The position numbers and the translations under genes are program-made. A stretch of 64,000 nt of DNA from Halobacillus kuroshimensis DSM 18393 (GTDB lineage: Bacteria; Bacillota; Bacilli; Bacillales; Halobacillaceae), in NCBI RefSeq assembly GCF_000425705.1, contig NZ_AUDY01000012.1, forward strand, positions 124,001 to 188,000. Direction: 5' to 3'. Under the pieces are notes generated by a model, which did no database searches, had not been told where the DNA came from, and saw only the letters and a list, made by a program, of their open reading frames with translations. Below are positions 1 to 7,396 of this stretch, piece after piece. The first letter of the stretch is position 1; the number at the start of each line of letters is the position of its first letter.

Positions 1-84
1 CGTTTTCCTAGGAGCGGAAGAAAGGTTTATGAAATGATTTGCCGAGGTGATTTAGATGGTTTCACATCCTTCTGGAACAGCTGA
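1..84 (+). CDS. 3' end of an upstream gene, probably the McrB-like AAA+ GTPase
   Basis: An open frame enters from the left edge and ends at a TGA at 82-84, giving a short basic C-terminal tail of 27 residues. It overlaps the start of the DUF2357 gene by 29 bases, the tight coupling expected of co-translated subunits. DUF2357/DUF524 proteins are normally encoded just after an McrB-type AAA+ GTPase, so that identity is inferred from context; the visible tail carries no diagnostic motif. Confidence 0.45.
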   Translation, partial: RFPRSGRKVYEMICRGDLDGFTSFWNS

Positions 85-2515
85 CGAACGTGAACTGGTG
101 GAGATCGAGACGGATCAGTTTTCGCTCTATATAAAGGGCAAACCTTATCACACGCGCTATGAAAGCCTCAAGCAATATAAGGCCATTCAGCCTCACGAAA
201 CCATGCACTTTTCTGTTCATGGGTCAGGGATAGAGTCGATTAAGGTTTTTGATGTTCAGAAGGAGCAGCTTGTGCAGCATACCGCGGTTCCACCGTTGTT
301 TTTTGAAAATGGCGTGTATCAACTGGTTGTGACGCCAAAGGGAGAGACGGCTTTATCCTTTGATCATGAGCACCCTTCGTTAAAAAAAGCGATTAGTCAG
401 GTTGGAAAGTCCCCGCACCAATTGCTGATGGGGAATTTATCATTCATAAATGAAGTGGGCTATAGCACGTTTTCTATATATGCCAACGACAAAAAGCAGT
501 TGGATGTTACGTTAGAGATTTTTCCAACAAAGCTTTCCTATAAACAGGATTATCAGAAGCTATTAGAGGAAGTAAACGAAGAAGTATATAACCTCGCTTA
601 TCACTTTGTGAAGAAAACATATCTAGGAGCGACGACTACCCAAACCGTTGATTCTTCTTGGAGTGAGTTCTATCGTTTAGTGATGCAATATTTCCAACAG
701 TTCCAAAAGGCCGTTTCGCAAATCGAAAATCAACCTCACCATCAATTGAAAAAGGAACACCGGCTAGTCCGTGGGGATCAATTAAAGCGGCAGGATGCTA
801 AGGGGGTAAAGTATTTAAGGAAGCACCCAGGTTTGTTCGTGGAAGCCCAAAACGGAATCAACGTCTATCATAAAAATAGAATGCCTACGAAGGGGCTCAA
901 TGTAAAAAAAGAGGCCACCTACGATACGTTAGAGAATCGTTTCGTTAAATGGATGATGGTCAGACTTTCTCATAAACTGAACGGACTTCGGGGTGCTCTT
1001 GAGAGAGGATCGGATTATTTTACGGAAAAACCCTACCAAGACAAAGTAGAGATCGTGAAAGGAATGGAGAAGGATTTGCAACGAAAGCTTTCAAGCCCTT
1101 TTTGGAGAACCATCGGAAAGCTCGATCGCTCTGTCATGAGCTTGGTGCTGCAAATGGCCCCGGGTTATCGAGACGCCTATCAATCCTATTTAACATTATC
1201 CAGAGGCTTAGTTTTACATGGAGAGCTGTCCAAAATGTCTGTAAAGGACGTAGCTACGCTATATGAATATTGGACGTTCTTGAAGCTCGGACAAATGTTA
1301 GCTTTGAAATACCCGATGGTGAGTCAAGATATAGTCAAAGTAAACCGTGACGGGTTATTTGTGACGTTAGATCAGTCAAAAACAGCGAAAAGAGTATTTC
1401 GCCATCCTCACACAGATGAGAAAATTACGCTACAATTTCAAAAGCATTCCGGTCAGTTACCGACAGTTAGGCAAAAGCCCGATTCCATGCTTAGCATAGA
1501 GAAAGTTGGCAAAGATCATACTTATGAATATGTGTTTGATGCTAAGTACAGAGTGGACTTCGCTGCAGAGGGAAGCTATTACAGTCGTGTATATAAAAGC
1601 CCAGGACCACTGGAAGAGGACATCAACACGATGCACCGCTATCGGGATGCTCTTGTAGAGGGAAAGGGTGGAGAATTTGAACGTTATACATTCGGGGCAT
1701 ACGTGTTGTTTCCATGGGGAGAAGAACACGAGTATGAACAGCATGCCTTTTATCGGAGTATCCAGAGTGTAAATATTGGTGGCTTTCCTTTTCTTCCGCA
1801 ATCGACGTCACTTGTCGAACGTTTTCTAGACCGACTCATTGAATGCTCGCCCCAACAATTACAAGAAGAGGGCATATTACCGAGGGGAACGCTGGATGAA
1901 TGGAAGACTCGGCACGAAGAAAAAGTCCTCGTGGTGAAGATTAACAGTGAGGAAGAGTTAAAGAGAATGATTCAATCTGGTCATATATTCATTACGGATG
2001 AAAGACTGAGTAAGGATTGGAAGAACGCTAACTACGTGGCTTTATACAAGCCAAAAGCTACCTTTGATGATGGTGGAATATCCAGGTACGCAGCTATCAA
2101 GGATATGACCATTTCCTATAAGAACGGTGGAGTGGAGATTGCGGTTGGAAGTTGGCGAAAGCTTCGTACGATTAGACCTGTAGGCTACGGGATTCGTTCG
2201 TCGATCATAACTTCGCTTACCAATTTATTGGAGGCGGAAGAACTGCCTCAGTTATTTATGAAAAGCTCGTTGGAAAAACAACTGTGGCATGTGTTGCGAA
2301 GGTTTTCGAAGCAAGTGCATGTAGAGCTTGATCATAAAGAGATGGAAGAAGCTAAACACATTGCTTCATTTGAATCGCTCTCTAAAGGATTAAAGCTTGA
2401 TGTCGATGAAAAAGAAGTAAGGGTGAGCTCTGAAAAAGGAGCGTTTACTTTTTCGTATGAAGAATGTGTTTATCAAGTAAATAAAGTCTTCAAAGGAATG
2501 ATTAGTATTTTGTAA
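56..2515 (+). CDS. DUF2357/DUF524 protein, McrC-like PD-(D/E)XK nuclease subunit of a type IV restriction system
   Basis: This 819-residue protein has the layout of DUF2357 (N-terminal part) followed by a DUF524-type PD-(D/E)XK nuclease domain. The nuclease core is visible as Pro-Asp at about 475-476 and the Asp-Ala-Lys triplet at about 495-497 (FDAKYR), a classic PD-Xn-DXK active site. Such proteins are the McrC-like effector partners of McrB GTPases in modification-dependent (type IV) restriction. The ATG at 56 has a GAGGTGA site six bases upstream and overlaps the previous gene, so the two are probably one operon. The family assignment is good; the target (modified DNA, or RNA as proposed for some McrBC relatives) cannot be read from sequence. 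Confidence 0.82.
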   Translation: MVSHPSGTADERELVEIETDQFSLYIKGKPYHTRYESLKQYKAIQPHETMHFSVHGSGIESIKVFDVQKEQLVQHTAVPPLFFENGVYQLVVTPKGETALSFDHEHPSLKKAISQVGKSPHQLLMGNLSFINEVGYSTFSIYANDKKQLDVTLEIFPTKLSYKQDYQKLLEEVNEEVYNLAYHFVKKTYLGATTTQTVDSSWSEFYRLVMQYFQQFQKAVSQIENQPHHQLKKEHRLVRGDQLKRQDAKGVKYLRKHPGLFVEAQNGINVYHKNRMPTKGLNVKKEATYDTLENRFVKWMMVRLSHKLNGLRGALERGSDYFTEKPYQDKVEIVKGMEKDLQRKLSSPFWRTIGKLDRSVMSLVLQMAPGYRDAYQSYLTLSRGLVLHGELSKMSVKDVATLYEYWTFLKLGQMLALKYPMVSQDIVKVNRDGLFVTLDQSKTAKRVFRHPHTDEKITLQFQKHSGQLPTVRQKPDSMLSIEKVGKDHTYEYVFDAKYRVDFAAEGSYYSRVYKSPGPLEEDINTMHRYRDALVEGKGGEFERYTFGAYVLFPWGEEHEYEQHAFYRSIQSVNIGGFPFLPQSTSLVERFLDRLIECSPQQLQEEGILPRGTLDEWKTRHEEKVLVVKINSEEELKRMIQSGHIFITDERLSKDWKNANYVALYKPKATFDDGGISRYAAIKDMTISYKNGGVEIAVGSWRKLRTIRPVGYGIRSSIITSLTNLLEAEELPQLFMKSSLEKQLWHVLRRFSKQVHVELDHKEMEEAKHIASFESLSKGLKLDVDEKEVRVSSEKGAFTFSYEECVYQVNKVFKGMISIL

Positions 2516-2593
2516 TGTTGAAGTATCGCCATTCGTGTACTATGAAGGTACTTTTAGATAATCAGTATCGATGAAGAAATAAGATATAATGAA

Positions 2594-2621
2594 AAGCAGT
2601 CCGATGTGGGCTGTTTTTTTT
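2594..2621 (+). terminator. Hairpin terminator after the DUF2357 gene
   Basis: An eight-base-pair stem (AGCAGTCC with GGGCTGTT, two wobble pairs) and a five-base loop are followed by a run of T. It separates the DUF2357 gene from the small nuclease gene. Confidence 0.55.
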
Positions 2622-2642
2622 ATGTGAAAAGGATGATGCTCA

Positions 2643-3527
2643 GTGAACAAGCGGGAGTACGTAGTGAGAACCTTTGCTCGAACAAAAAAGAAAGACTATG
2701 AAAATTACATTCTGACAGCGATCTGGCACAAGCTGGACAACCTCAACCTCAAACCCGTCACCCAACAGTATGTGAAGCGTCGTGAGGGCTATGCACGGAT
2801 GGACTTGTATTTCCCACAGCTGCAGATCGGGATAGAAGTGGATGAAGCCTATCATAAAAACCATCAAACACAGGATCGACTGCGGATGGACGACATCTTA
2901 TCAGCGGTGAAGGCAGAGGAAATCGGGAATTTCCAAGTGTTCCGCTTGGATGCCACGCTGTCTATAGAAGCCTTACATAAGAGGATTGATGAAGTAACGG
3001 ATCGTATTCGTGAGCAGATGGAAAAAGAACCGCTGCATTGGCATACGTATGAAGAAGAGTTAGAGCTTTGCCGGGGGCAGTCGCATCTGTCCATTTATGA
3101 TTCCATCACCTTTCAAGATATTAAGGATATCGCCAATACGATTTTCGGGAAGAACGCGAAAAGGTACCAACGCAGTTATTTTCGGATACGTGAAAACATG
3201 TGGCTCTGGTGTCCCAAGCTTTCAATCGTTGACCAAGGGCAGACAAAATCGGCAGCGGCGGGCTGGCTGAATGTCCTTGCTGATGACTGGTCCTATATTG
3301 ATGAGTCGCATAAAGATGAGGAGATTGTAGCCGAGCGGAAAGAAACCTATCAAACAGAGGTAGAGTCGGGACAGGAACGGGCGGTGTTTGCGAAATATAA
3401 GGACAACCTCGGTTTTCACCGCTACCGGTTCGTGGGAGTCTACCGATTGACCGGGATTTCTCCGGATGACAGCCGGTTTATGCGTTATGAACGGGTGAGC
3501 GATAGGGTTGAAATTGGACGTAGATGA
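2643..3527 (+). CDS. Predicted Vsr/DUF559-like endonuclease, possible accessory of the restriction module
   Basis: This 294-residue protein starts at GTG 2643 after an AAGGATG site. Residues about 20-110 resemble the Vsr/DUF559 branch of the PD-(D/E)XK fold: Asp54 in the RMDLYF strand, then IEVDE (Glu65, Asp67) and His71. That spacing is typical of family members reading IEVDG followed by a histidine. The C-terminal half is not recognised. It lies 127 bases after the McrC-like gene, beyond a hairpin terminator, so it may be a separately expressed part of the same defence locus. The nuclease fold is likely; activity and partnership are inference. Confidence 0.6.
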   Translation: MNKREYVVRTFARTKKKDYENYILTAIWHKLDNLNLKPVTQQYVKRREGYARMDLYFPQLQIGIEVDEAYHKNHQTQDRLRMDDILSAVKAEEIGNFQVFRLDATLSIEALHKRIDEVTDRIREQMEKEPLHWHTYEEELELCRGQSHLSIYDSITFQDIKDIANTIFGKNAKRYQRSYFRIRENMWLWCPKLSIVDQGQTKSAAAGWLNVLADDWSYIDESHKDEEIVAERKETYQTEVESGQERAVFAKYKDNLGFHRYRFVGVYRLTGISPDDSRFMRYERVSDRVEIGRR

Positions 3528-3546
3528 TGGAGTTTAATTTCTGTAA

Positions 3547-3578
3547 GGGAAAAGCAGGGGATGCTTTTCCCTGTTTTA
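3547..3578 (+). terminator. Terminator after the Vsr-like gene
   Basis: A perfect ten-base-pair stem (GGGAAAAGCA with TGCTTTTCCC) and a five-base loop are followed by TGTTTTA. Between here and the operators at 3764 I see no gene. Confidence 0.75.
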
Positions 3579-3763
3579 TGTTAGTATGCGCTTTCTACCA
3601 AAGATTGGGTTCAAGCATCGGCCAATCAAGCATGTTCATGTCTCGTTACAATACCTTCTTTCCTACATACCTTTAAAGGGAGACTTAATACACAGTAATT
3701 GTGCACCCTAAAGATGAACTTAGAGTTAAGAACTAGAGTTCTTTTGCTTCATATAAAAATTAA

Positions 3764-3812
3764 GTAAAGGTACCTTGACGTAAAGGTTACTTTACTGTTA
3801 AGGTTACTTTAC
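3764..3812 (+). promoter_or_regulatory. Three tandem 16-bp palindromic operators upstream of the XRE gene
   Basis: Three copies of a dyad lie head to tail: GTAAAG-GTAC-CTTGAC (3764-3779), GTAAAG-GTTA-CTTTAC (3780-3795, perfect arms) and GTTAAG-GTTA-CTTTAC (3797-3812). A TTGACG -35-like hexamer overlaps the first copy and the last copy abuts the AGGAGGGG ribosome site. The arrangement suggests cooperative autoregulation by the XRE protein encoded just downstream; the binding protein is inferred. Confidence 0.7.
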
Positions 3813-3827
3813 AGGAGGGGTTAGAAT

Positions 3828-4034
3828 TTGAAAAATAGAGTCTCGGAATATAGGAAAAAGCATGGGATATCACAAGATGGTTTAGCGCAGAAAACTGGTG
3901 TTTCTAGACAAACTATTATTTCTATTGAAAAAGGTAAATATAATCCTTCGCTTCCATTAGCTATGATAATTGCACAGTTATTTAATGAAAGTGTGGAAAC
4001 AATATTTACTTTAGAAGAAAAAGACTATAAATGA
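3828..4034 (+). CDS. Small XRE-family HTH regulator
   Basis: A 68-residue Cro/CI-type protein consisting almost entirely of one helix-turn-helix domain (residues about 4-58, with the QKTGVSRQTIISIEKGKYNPS signature). It starts at TTG 3828 behind AGGAGGGG. Small XRE proteins of this kind are commonly paired with a downstream membrane protein that sets their activity or is their target, and that is the layout here: a membrane-protein gene begins 21 bases later. Triple dyads immediately upstream suggest autorepression. Codon use is clearly more AT-rich than in the metabolic operons nearby. Confidence 0.85.
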   Translation: MKNRVSEYRKKHGISQDGLAQKTGVSRQTIISIEKGKYNPSLPLAMIIAQLFNESVETIFTLEEKDYK

Positions 4035-4055
4035 AAATGGGAGGAATTGTGAGCG

Positions 4056-4433
4056 ATGAAAACAAGAATTGGAAATTTAATATTAGGTATTATTATGCTG
4101 GTTTTAGGGGCATATATAGGTGTTATTGAAATTTCTAAGAGTCAGGATCAAATGGAATTTTCATTTTTATTAATCCTATCCATAGCAATAATGTTTTTTA
4201 CGTTAGCTTATTTACATCCACAAATGAAAGTAAAGGATGAAAGAATAAAGAAAATACAGGAAAAAGGGATGTTCTTCTCATACTTTGCAATTATTGCTTA
4301 CTATTTTCTGTTCATTATGCTCCTGGGATTTAACTACATATCCTTAACAGCCTTAGAAGCTATTCAAATATTGGGAGCTTTAACTATAAGTACAGTATTT
4401 CTCATACAACTTATTTTGTCTAAAGTCTATTGA
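4056..4433 (+). CDS. Four-helix membrane protein paired with the XRE regulator (DUF2178-like)
   Basis: A 125-residue protein with about four membrane segments (residues about 6-26, 36-52, 72-95 and 100-121) and a short charged loop (VKDERIKKIQEK). In size and topology it resembles DUF2178-type proteins found beside small XRE regulators. It is 21 bases downstream of the regulator and has its own GGGAGG site, so the two are co-transcribed. No catalytic motif is visible. Possible roles are signal input to the regulator, immunity or envelope stress; none can be chosen from sequence alone. Confidence 0.7.
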   Translation: MKTRIGNLILGIIMLVLGAYIGVIEISKSQDQMEFSFLLILSIAIMFFTLAYLHPQMKVKDERIKKIQEKGMFFSYFAIIAYYFLFIMLLGFNYISLTALEAIQILGALTISTVFLIQLILSKVY

Positions 4434-4456
4434 AGTTAAATTTATGGAGGTTAACT

Positions 4457-4561
4457 ATGGTGCAAATTGATATGGTATATCAAATCCTTCCTTTCTTATT
4501 CTTATATATAATTAGTAAAAGAATATATTTAATGGCTAAAAATAAAAAGACGCAAGGGTAA
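4457..4561 (+). CDS. 34-residue membrane micro-ORF, third gene of the XRE cassette
   Basis: An ATG at 4457 stands seven bases after a TGGAGG site and opens a 34-codon frame ending at TAA 4559-4561. The product has a short polar start, one hydrophobic helix (ILPFLFLYIISKRIYL) and a lysine-rich tail. It follows the membrane-protein gene by 23 bases. Its last codons run into a hairpin that serves as terminator for the convergent gene. The ribosome site and membrane-helix pattern support a real gene, but it is short and I recognise no homologue. Confidence 0.5.
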   Translation: MVQIDMVYQILPFLFLYIISKRIYLMAKNKKTQG

Positions 4562-4574
4562 TGCCCATGCGTCT
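4540..4574 (-). terminator. Terminator of the secreted-protein gene, shared by the convergent cassette
   Basis: The stem AGACGCA/TGCGTCT, extended inside by GGG/CCC, is followed on the minus strand by a T-rich stretch (the complement of TAAAAATAAAAAG). Confidence 0.7.
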
Positions 4575-4583
4575 AATCAATTC

Positions 4584-5216
4584 TTATAAAGGTTCTACAT
4601 CAAAAATGTTAGCCCATGTCACCTGCACTAAGACTCCGTTACCATGGTTGTTAGCATCCACGCGTGTAGCTAATAGATACCAATATCCACCTGATACTGC
4701 TGCTAAACCGCCTACTGGAGGGAACCAAGCTCCTACTCCTGTTACCATTCCTGCACCTGCAGCTTGTGTGTTGAGTCGGTCTATGTATTGTTCTGTTTGA
4801 TAATCATTAAATTTTCTATCATAACCCCACCAATGATAAGTCCATTTACCATAAACCGCCATTGTGGTAAAGGCTGGAGTAACTTCTTCAACATTTAAGT
4901 TATTATCAACGGTTAGAGTACCATTGTGAACCCCTTTATTAATGGTTTGGAAATGCTTTTCTAATGATGACAAGTTATACCTATCATAGGTTTCTTGAGG
5001 CACATCTTTTAATTCAATAGTACCGTCGTCATTAAGGTGAACGTAGGGTTTTACATTTTTTATCATTTCACTTTGCTTTTGTTCCGCTGTATCTTCGGAA
5101 GATACCAGGTTCTGTTTTACATTACTATCTGTCGAGGCATATACAGAACTTACCTCTCCTAAGGTTGGTATTAAAGCCATTGTAGCTGCAGAAATCGTAA
5201 TCAAAGTTTTTTTCAT
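4584..5216 (-). CDS. Secreted bacteriocin-like protein of unknown activity
   Basis: A 210-residue preprotein with a Sec signal peptide (MKKTLITIS start, hydrophobic core, likely cleavage after SVYA near residue 27). An acidic, charged propeptide-like region follows to about residue 118. The C-terminal 90 residues are aromatic and glycine/alanine-rich (KWTYHWWGYDR, then a GAGMVTGVG stretch, then VDANNHGNGV). That pattern recalls large secreted Gram-positive bacteriocins such as geobacillin 26-like proteins, from memory only. It is divergent from an RRNPP-type quorum-sensing regulator, and the shared upstream region holds several dyads. No immunity gene is obvious beside it. Alternatives are a cell-surface protein or a developmental signal precursor. 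Confidence 0.55.
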   Translation of the reverse strand: MKKTLITISAATMALIPTLGEVSSVYASTDSNVKQNLVSSEDTAEQKQSEMIKNVKPYVHLNDDGTIELKDVPQETYDRYNLSSLEKHFQTINKGVHNGTLTVDNNLNVEEVTPAFTTMAVYGKWTYHWWGYDRKFNDYQTEQYIDRLNTQAAGAGMVTGVGAWFPPVGGLAAVSGGYWYLLATRVDANNHGNGVLVQVTWANIFDVEPL

Positions 5217-5242
5217 TGTCTACTCCCTTTTCTATATGTATT

Positions 5243-5329
5243 AAGTCTTAAGAAGGTTAAAGAACTAGATTGTTTTTTCACTTCCCCTTGTACATAACCT
5301 TATGTAGATTCTTAACCTTCCTTTGACTT
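5243..5329. promoter_or_regulatory. Nested dyads in front of the secreted-protein gene
   Basis: Two 18-base arms, AAGTCTTAAGAAGGTTAA at 5243-5260 and its inverted counterpart at 5312-5329, match at 14 of 18 positions. Between them sits a palindrome with perfect seven-base arms, TACATAACCTTATGTA (5291-5306). All lie within 115 bases upstream of the secreted protein's ATG. They are good candidates for binding sites of the neighbouring HTH/TPR regulator; the protein-site match is inference. Confidence 0.55.
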
Positions 5330-5448
5330 ATTCATACTATCATGGAAAATATATCATGTGTATTTCGCAATTTTAGTGATTCATATATTTATGAGTAATG
5401 ATATTTTGGAGGGGGTTGTTCAACAATTTTGAGTTGGGAGGGGTCCCT

Positions 5449-6711
5449 TTGTTAATTGGAACATTATTAAAGTATCATCGTAAAAGGCTAGGATTGACTC
5501 AAGAAACGTTGGCAGAGGCTCTAGTTTCTAAATCCTTTCTTTCTCGAATAGAAAACAATAAGGTAGAAGCCCATGAAGATACATTGACTTTATTGTTTAA
5601 GCGTTTAGAGGTCGATTATACATTTACAAAGAATTGGGAAGAGGGAATTAAGGAAGAACTAGGTGAATGGGAAGAATATTTAACGGAGAATGATCGCTTA
5701 TCATCGGAGCGGATGTATAAACAGTTAAATCATAAGTTAAATAAAATACTTAGTATTGATTTACTTCTTGAATATCATGAAAAATGTATCAGGCATTGCA
5801 AACTTCAAGGGCTTAGCTCGGTTATGCGTGATTCATTAAAGGTTCTAGAAGAATTCTTTCATTCCCTGGATAAAAAGAAGAAATTTTTTTATTTTAAGTA
5901 CTTAGGGGTACATGAATTATATAATGATAATTATGAAGAAGCAGAGAAGGCCTTGAGTTCTGCACTTCGTGAATTTGAAGCAGCATTTCTTCCTGAATTA
6001 GAACTTGCTGATGTTTATTATCTATATGGCAAAGCATTATATCTAAATCGTAAAGAAGCTAAAAGTCTTTATTTCACAAAATTAGCACTAAAGTTCTTTC
6101 AAGATAATTATAAGTTAAATATGTGTGCCTATGCCCATTTAATTCTAGGTTTGATTCATAATCGTCTCGGAAATAAAGATGGTTCTCATTCAAATATAGT
6201 TAAAGCTAAGGAATTAGCAGAGAGTCAAGATCTAACTACTCTATTAGGGGAGATTCATCATAATCTAGGGATTATAAACATTATAGACAAGGATATATGT
6301 GGGGCCACATATAATTTGAAAAAATCCATTGAATTGAATGAAAAGGTTAATACTAATAAATATATCGATTCTCTTCTGCTATTAACATATGTAAGGTATA
6401 CCTATGAGTCACCAGGTGAGGGATTGAGAATAGTGGAGAGTACACTGTATAATTCTGGAGATAAATCCATGAATCCCATTCAACGAGTAGAGGTTAAGTT
6501 TTGGGGTTTGTTTGCAGTGAATAAAAAAGAAGAATGGGAAGTTTATGTTGAAAAAAAACTTCTTCCCCTTTTACTAGAAGATCGTATAGATGAGAAGATC
6601 TTGATTTACTCTTTTTTGCTTGCTTCTTACTATGAACGAAATAGTTATTATAAAAAATCTACATATTACTACAAATTAATACTGAAAGTTTATAGTAATT
6701 ACAAGCTCTGA
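5449..6711 (+). CDS. RRNPP-type regulator: XRE HTH plus TPR peptide-sensing domain
   Basis: The N-terminal 60 residues form an XRE helix-turn-helix (KYHRKRLGLTQETLAEAL, then SFLSRIENNK). The remaining 350 residues are all-helical, with repeated tyrosine/alanine pairs typical of TPR units (for example YNDNYEEAEKALSSALREFE). Its length of 420 residues and architecture match the PlcR/NprR/Rap group, cytosolic regulators that bind imported signalling peptides. The frame is open from ATG 5398, but TTG 5449 has a GGGAGGGG site six bases upstream and gives the usual N-terminus. The divergent secreted protein is the likely target. I found no convincing signal-peptide-bearing pheromone gene directly downstream. 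Confidence 0.8.
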   Translation: MLIGTLLKYHRKRLGLTQETLAEALVSKSFLSRIENNKVEAHEDTLTLLFKRLEVDYTFTKNWEEGIKEELGEWEEYLTENDRLSSERMYKQLNHKLNKILSIDLLLEYHEKCIRHCKLQGLSSVMRDSLKVLEEFFHSLDKKKKFFYFKYLGVHELYNDNYEEAEKALSSALREFEAAFLPELELADVYYLYGKALYLNRKEAKSLYFTKLALKFFQDNYKLNMCAYAHLILGLIHNRLGNKDGSHSNIVKAKELAESQDLTTLLGEIHHNLGIINIIDKDICGATYNLKKSIELNEKVNTNKYIDSLLLLTYVRYTYESPGEGLRIVESTLYNSGDKSMNPIQRVEVKFWGLFAVNKKEEWEVYVEKKLLPLLLEDRIDEKILIYSFLLASYYERNSYYKKSTYYYKLILKVYSNYKL

Positions 6712-6785
6712 AAATTGGTAAACCTGAGTAATCATGAGAAACATTAATTGGAAATATACAAGTATATCTATGTTTAATTAATATT

Positions 6786-6814
6786 CCTCTTCTTTTATAT
6801 AGAAGGGGATTTTT
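6786..6814 (+). terminator. Terminator of the RRNPP regulator
   Basis: The stem CCTCTTCT/AGAAGGGG (one wobble) with a seven-base loop is followed by ATTTTT. Confidence 0.65.
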
Positions 6815-6879
6815 CCCTTTAGCTTATAATGCAGATAAGTGAATGATTATGGAGTCATACTCGGAAGTATGATCTATGT

Positions 6880-7085
6880 TTACATCTTGAGTTTGAATTT
6901 CACGGGGTAACTTAATGTTTCTTGAAATTCCCGTTCAATTACTTCTTACAAATTTTCATCGTCCTCTACTTTCCCACCGGGAACTCCCACGTGTTTGGGG
7001 GGCAACATTTCTTTTGAACGAAAAGGGAGATATTGAATTTCGTTTTCTTCATTGAAGAACGTTCTTGTAGAAGAAGATGTAGTTA
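6880..7085 (-). pseudogene. Remnant of a Nudix hydrolase gene
   Basis: On the minus strand one frame reads TFFNEENEIQYLPFRSKE, then HVGVPGGKVEDDENL, a stop codon, then EVIEREFQETLSYP. This is a Nudix box (GX5EX7REXXEE pattern) with TAA in the middle. The frame ends soon after the box and I see no start upstream. Nudix enzymes hydrolyse nucleoside diphosphate derivatives; this copy cannot make the full domain. The rest of the 6815-7312 interval shows no other gene. Confidence 0.75.
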
Positions 7086-7312
7086 CAGTTTATAGATGAT
7101 TTTTAGGTTTTTATACCTATGAGTCTACTGCTGTTTAACAAATTACGCTTTCTTTTTAGAAGCAGAAACCAGTTGTTTTCTACACAATTGGTTTTTTTAT
7201 CTTTTATTACTTAATAATGCTCTCTATTCTAAATATAATTACACACTCTTTCATCATTTTGCTTAGTACACAGGTAATTTTCAATAAATTTAGATAAATA
7301 TCCATAAACCCC

Positions 7313-7372
7313 TTGTAAAACGCTTACACAAAATCTATAATACAACTAAATCGATTTACTAAACCGATTTAG
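7313..7372 (+). promoter_or_regulatory. Promoter, LacI operators and cre-like site of the sugar-acid operon
   Basis: TTGTAA (7313-7318), a 17-base spacer and TATAAT (7336-7341) form a strong sigma-A promoter. A near-cre sequence, TGTAAAACGCTTACA (7314-7328), overlaps it; it has one base more than the usual 14-base CcpA site. Just downstream lie two LacI-type dyads with central CG: TAAATCGATTTA (7347-7358, perfect) and CTAAACCGATTTAG (7359-7372). The layout suggests autorepression by the LacI protein, with catabolite control possible. Confidence 0.75.
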
Positions 7373-7396
7373 TAATAAAGAAATGTGGAGATTCCA

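Noticed and set aside
6734-6781. A 15-residue frame after the RRNPP regulator, considered as a pheromone gene
   Set aside because: No ribosome site and no signal-peptide-like start, so it does not resemble PlcR/NprR signalling peptides.
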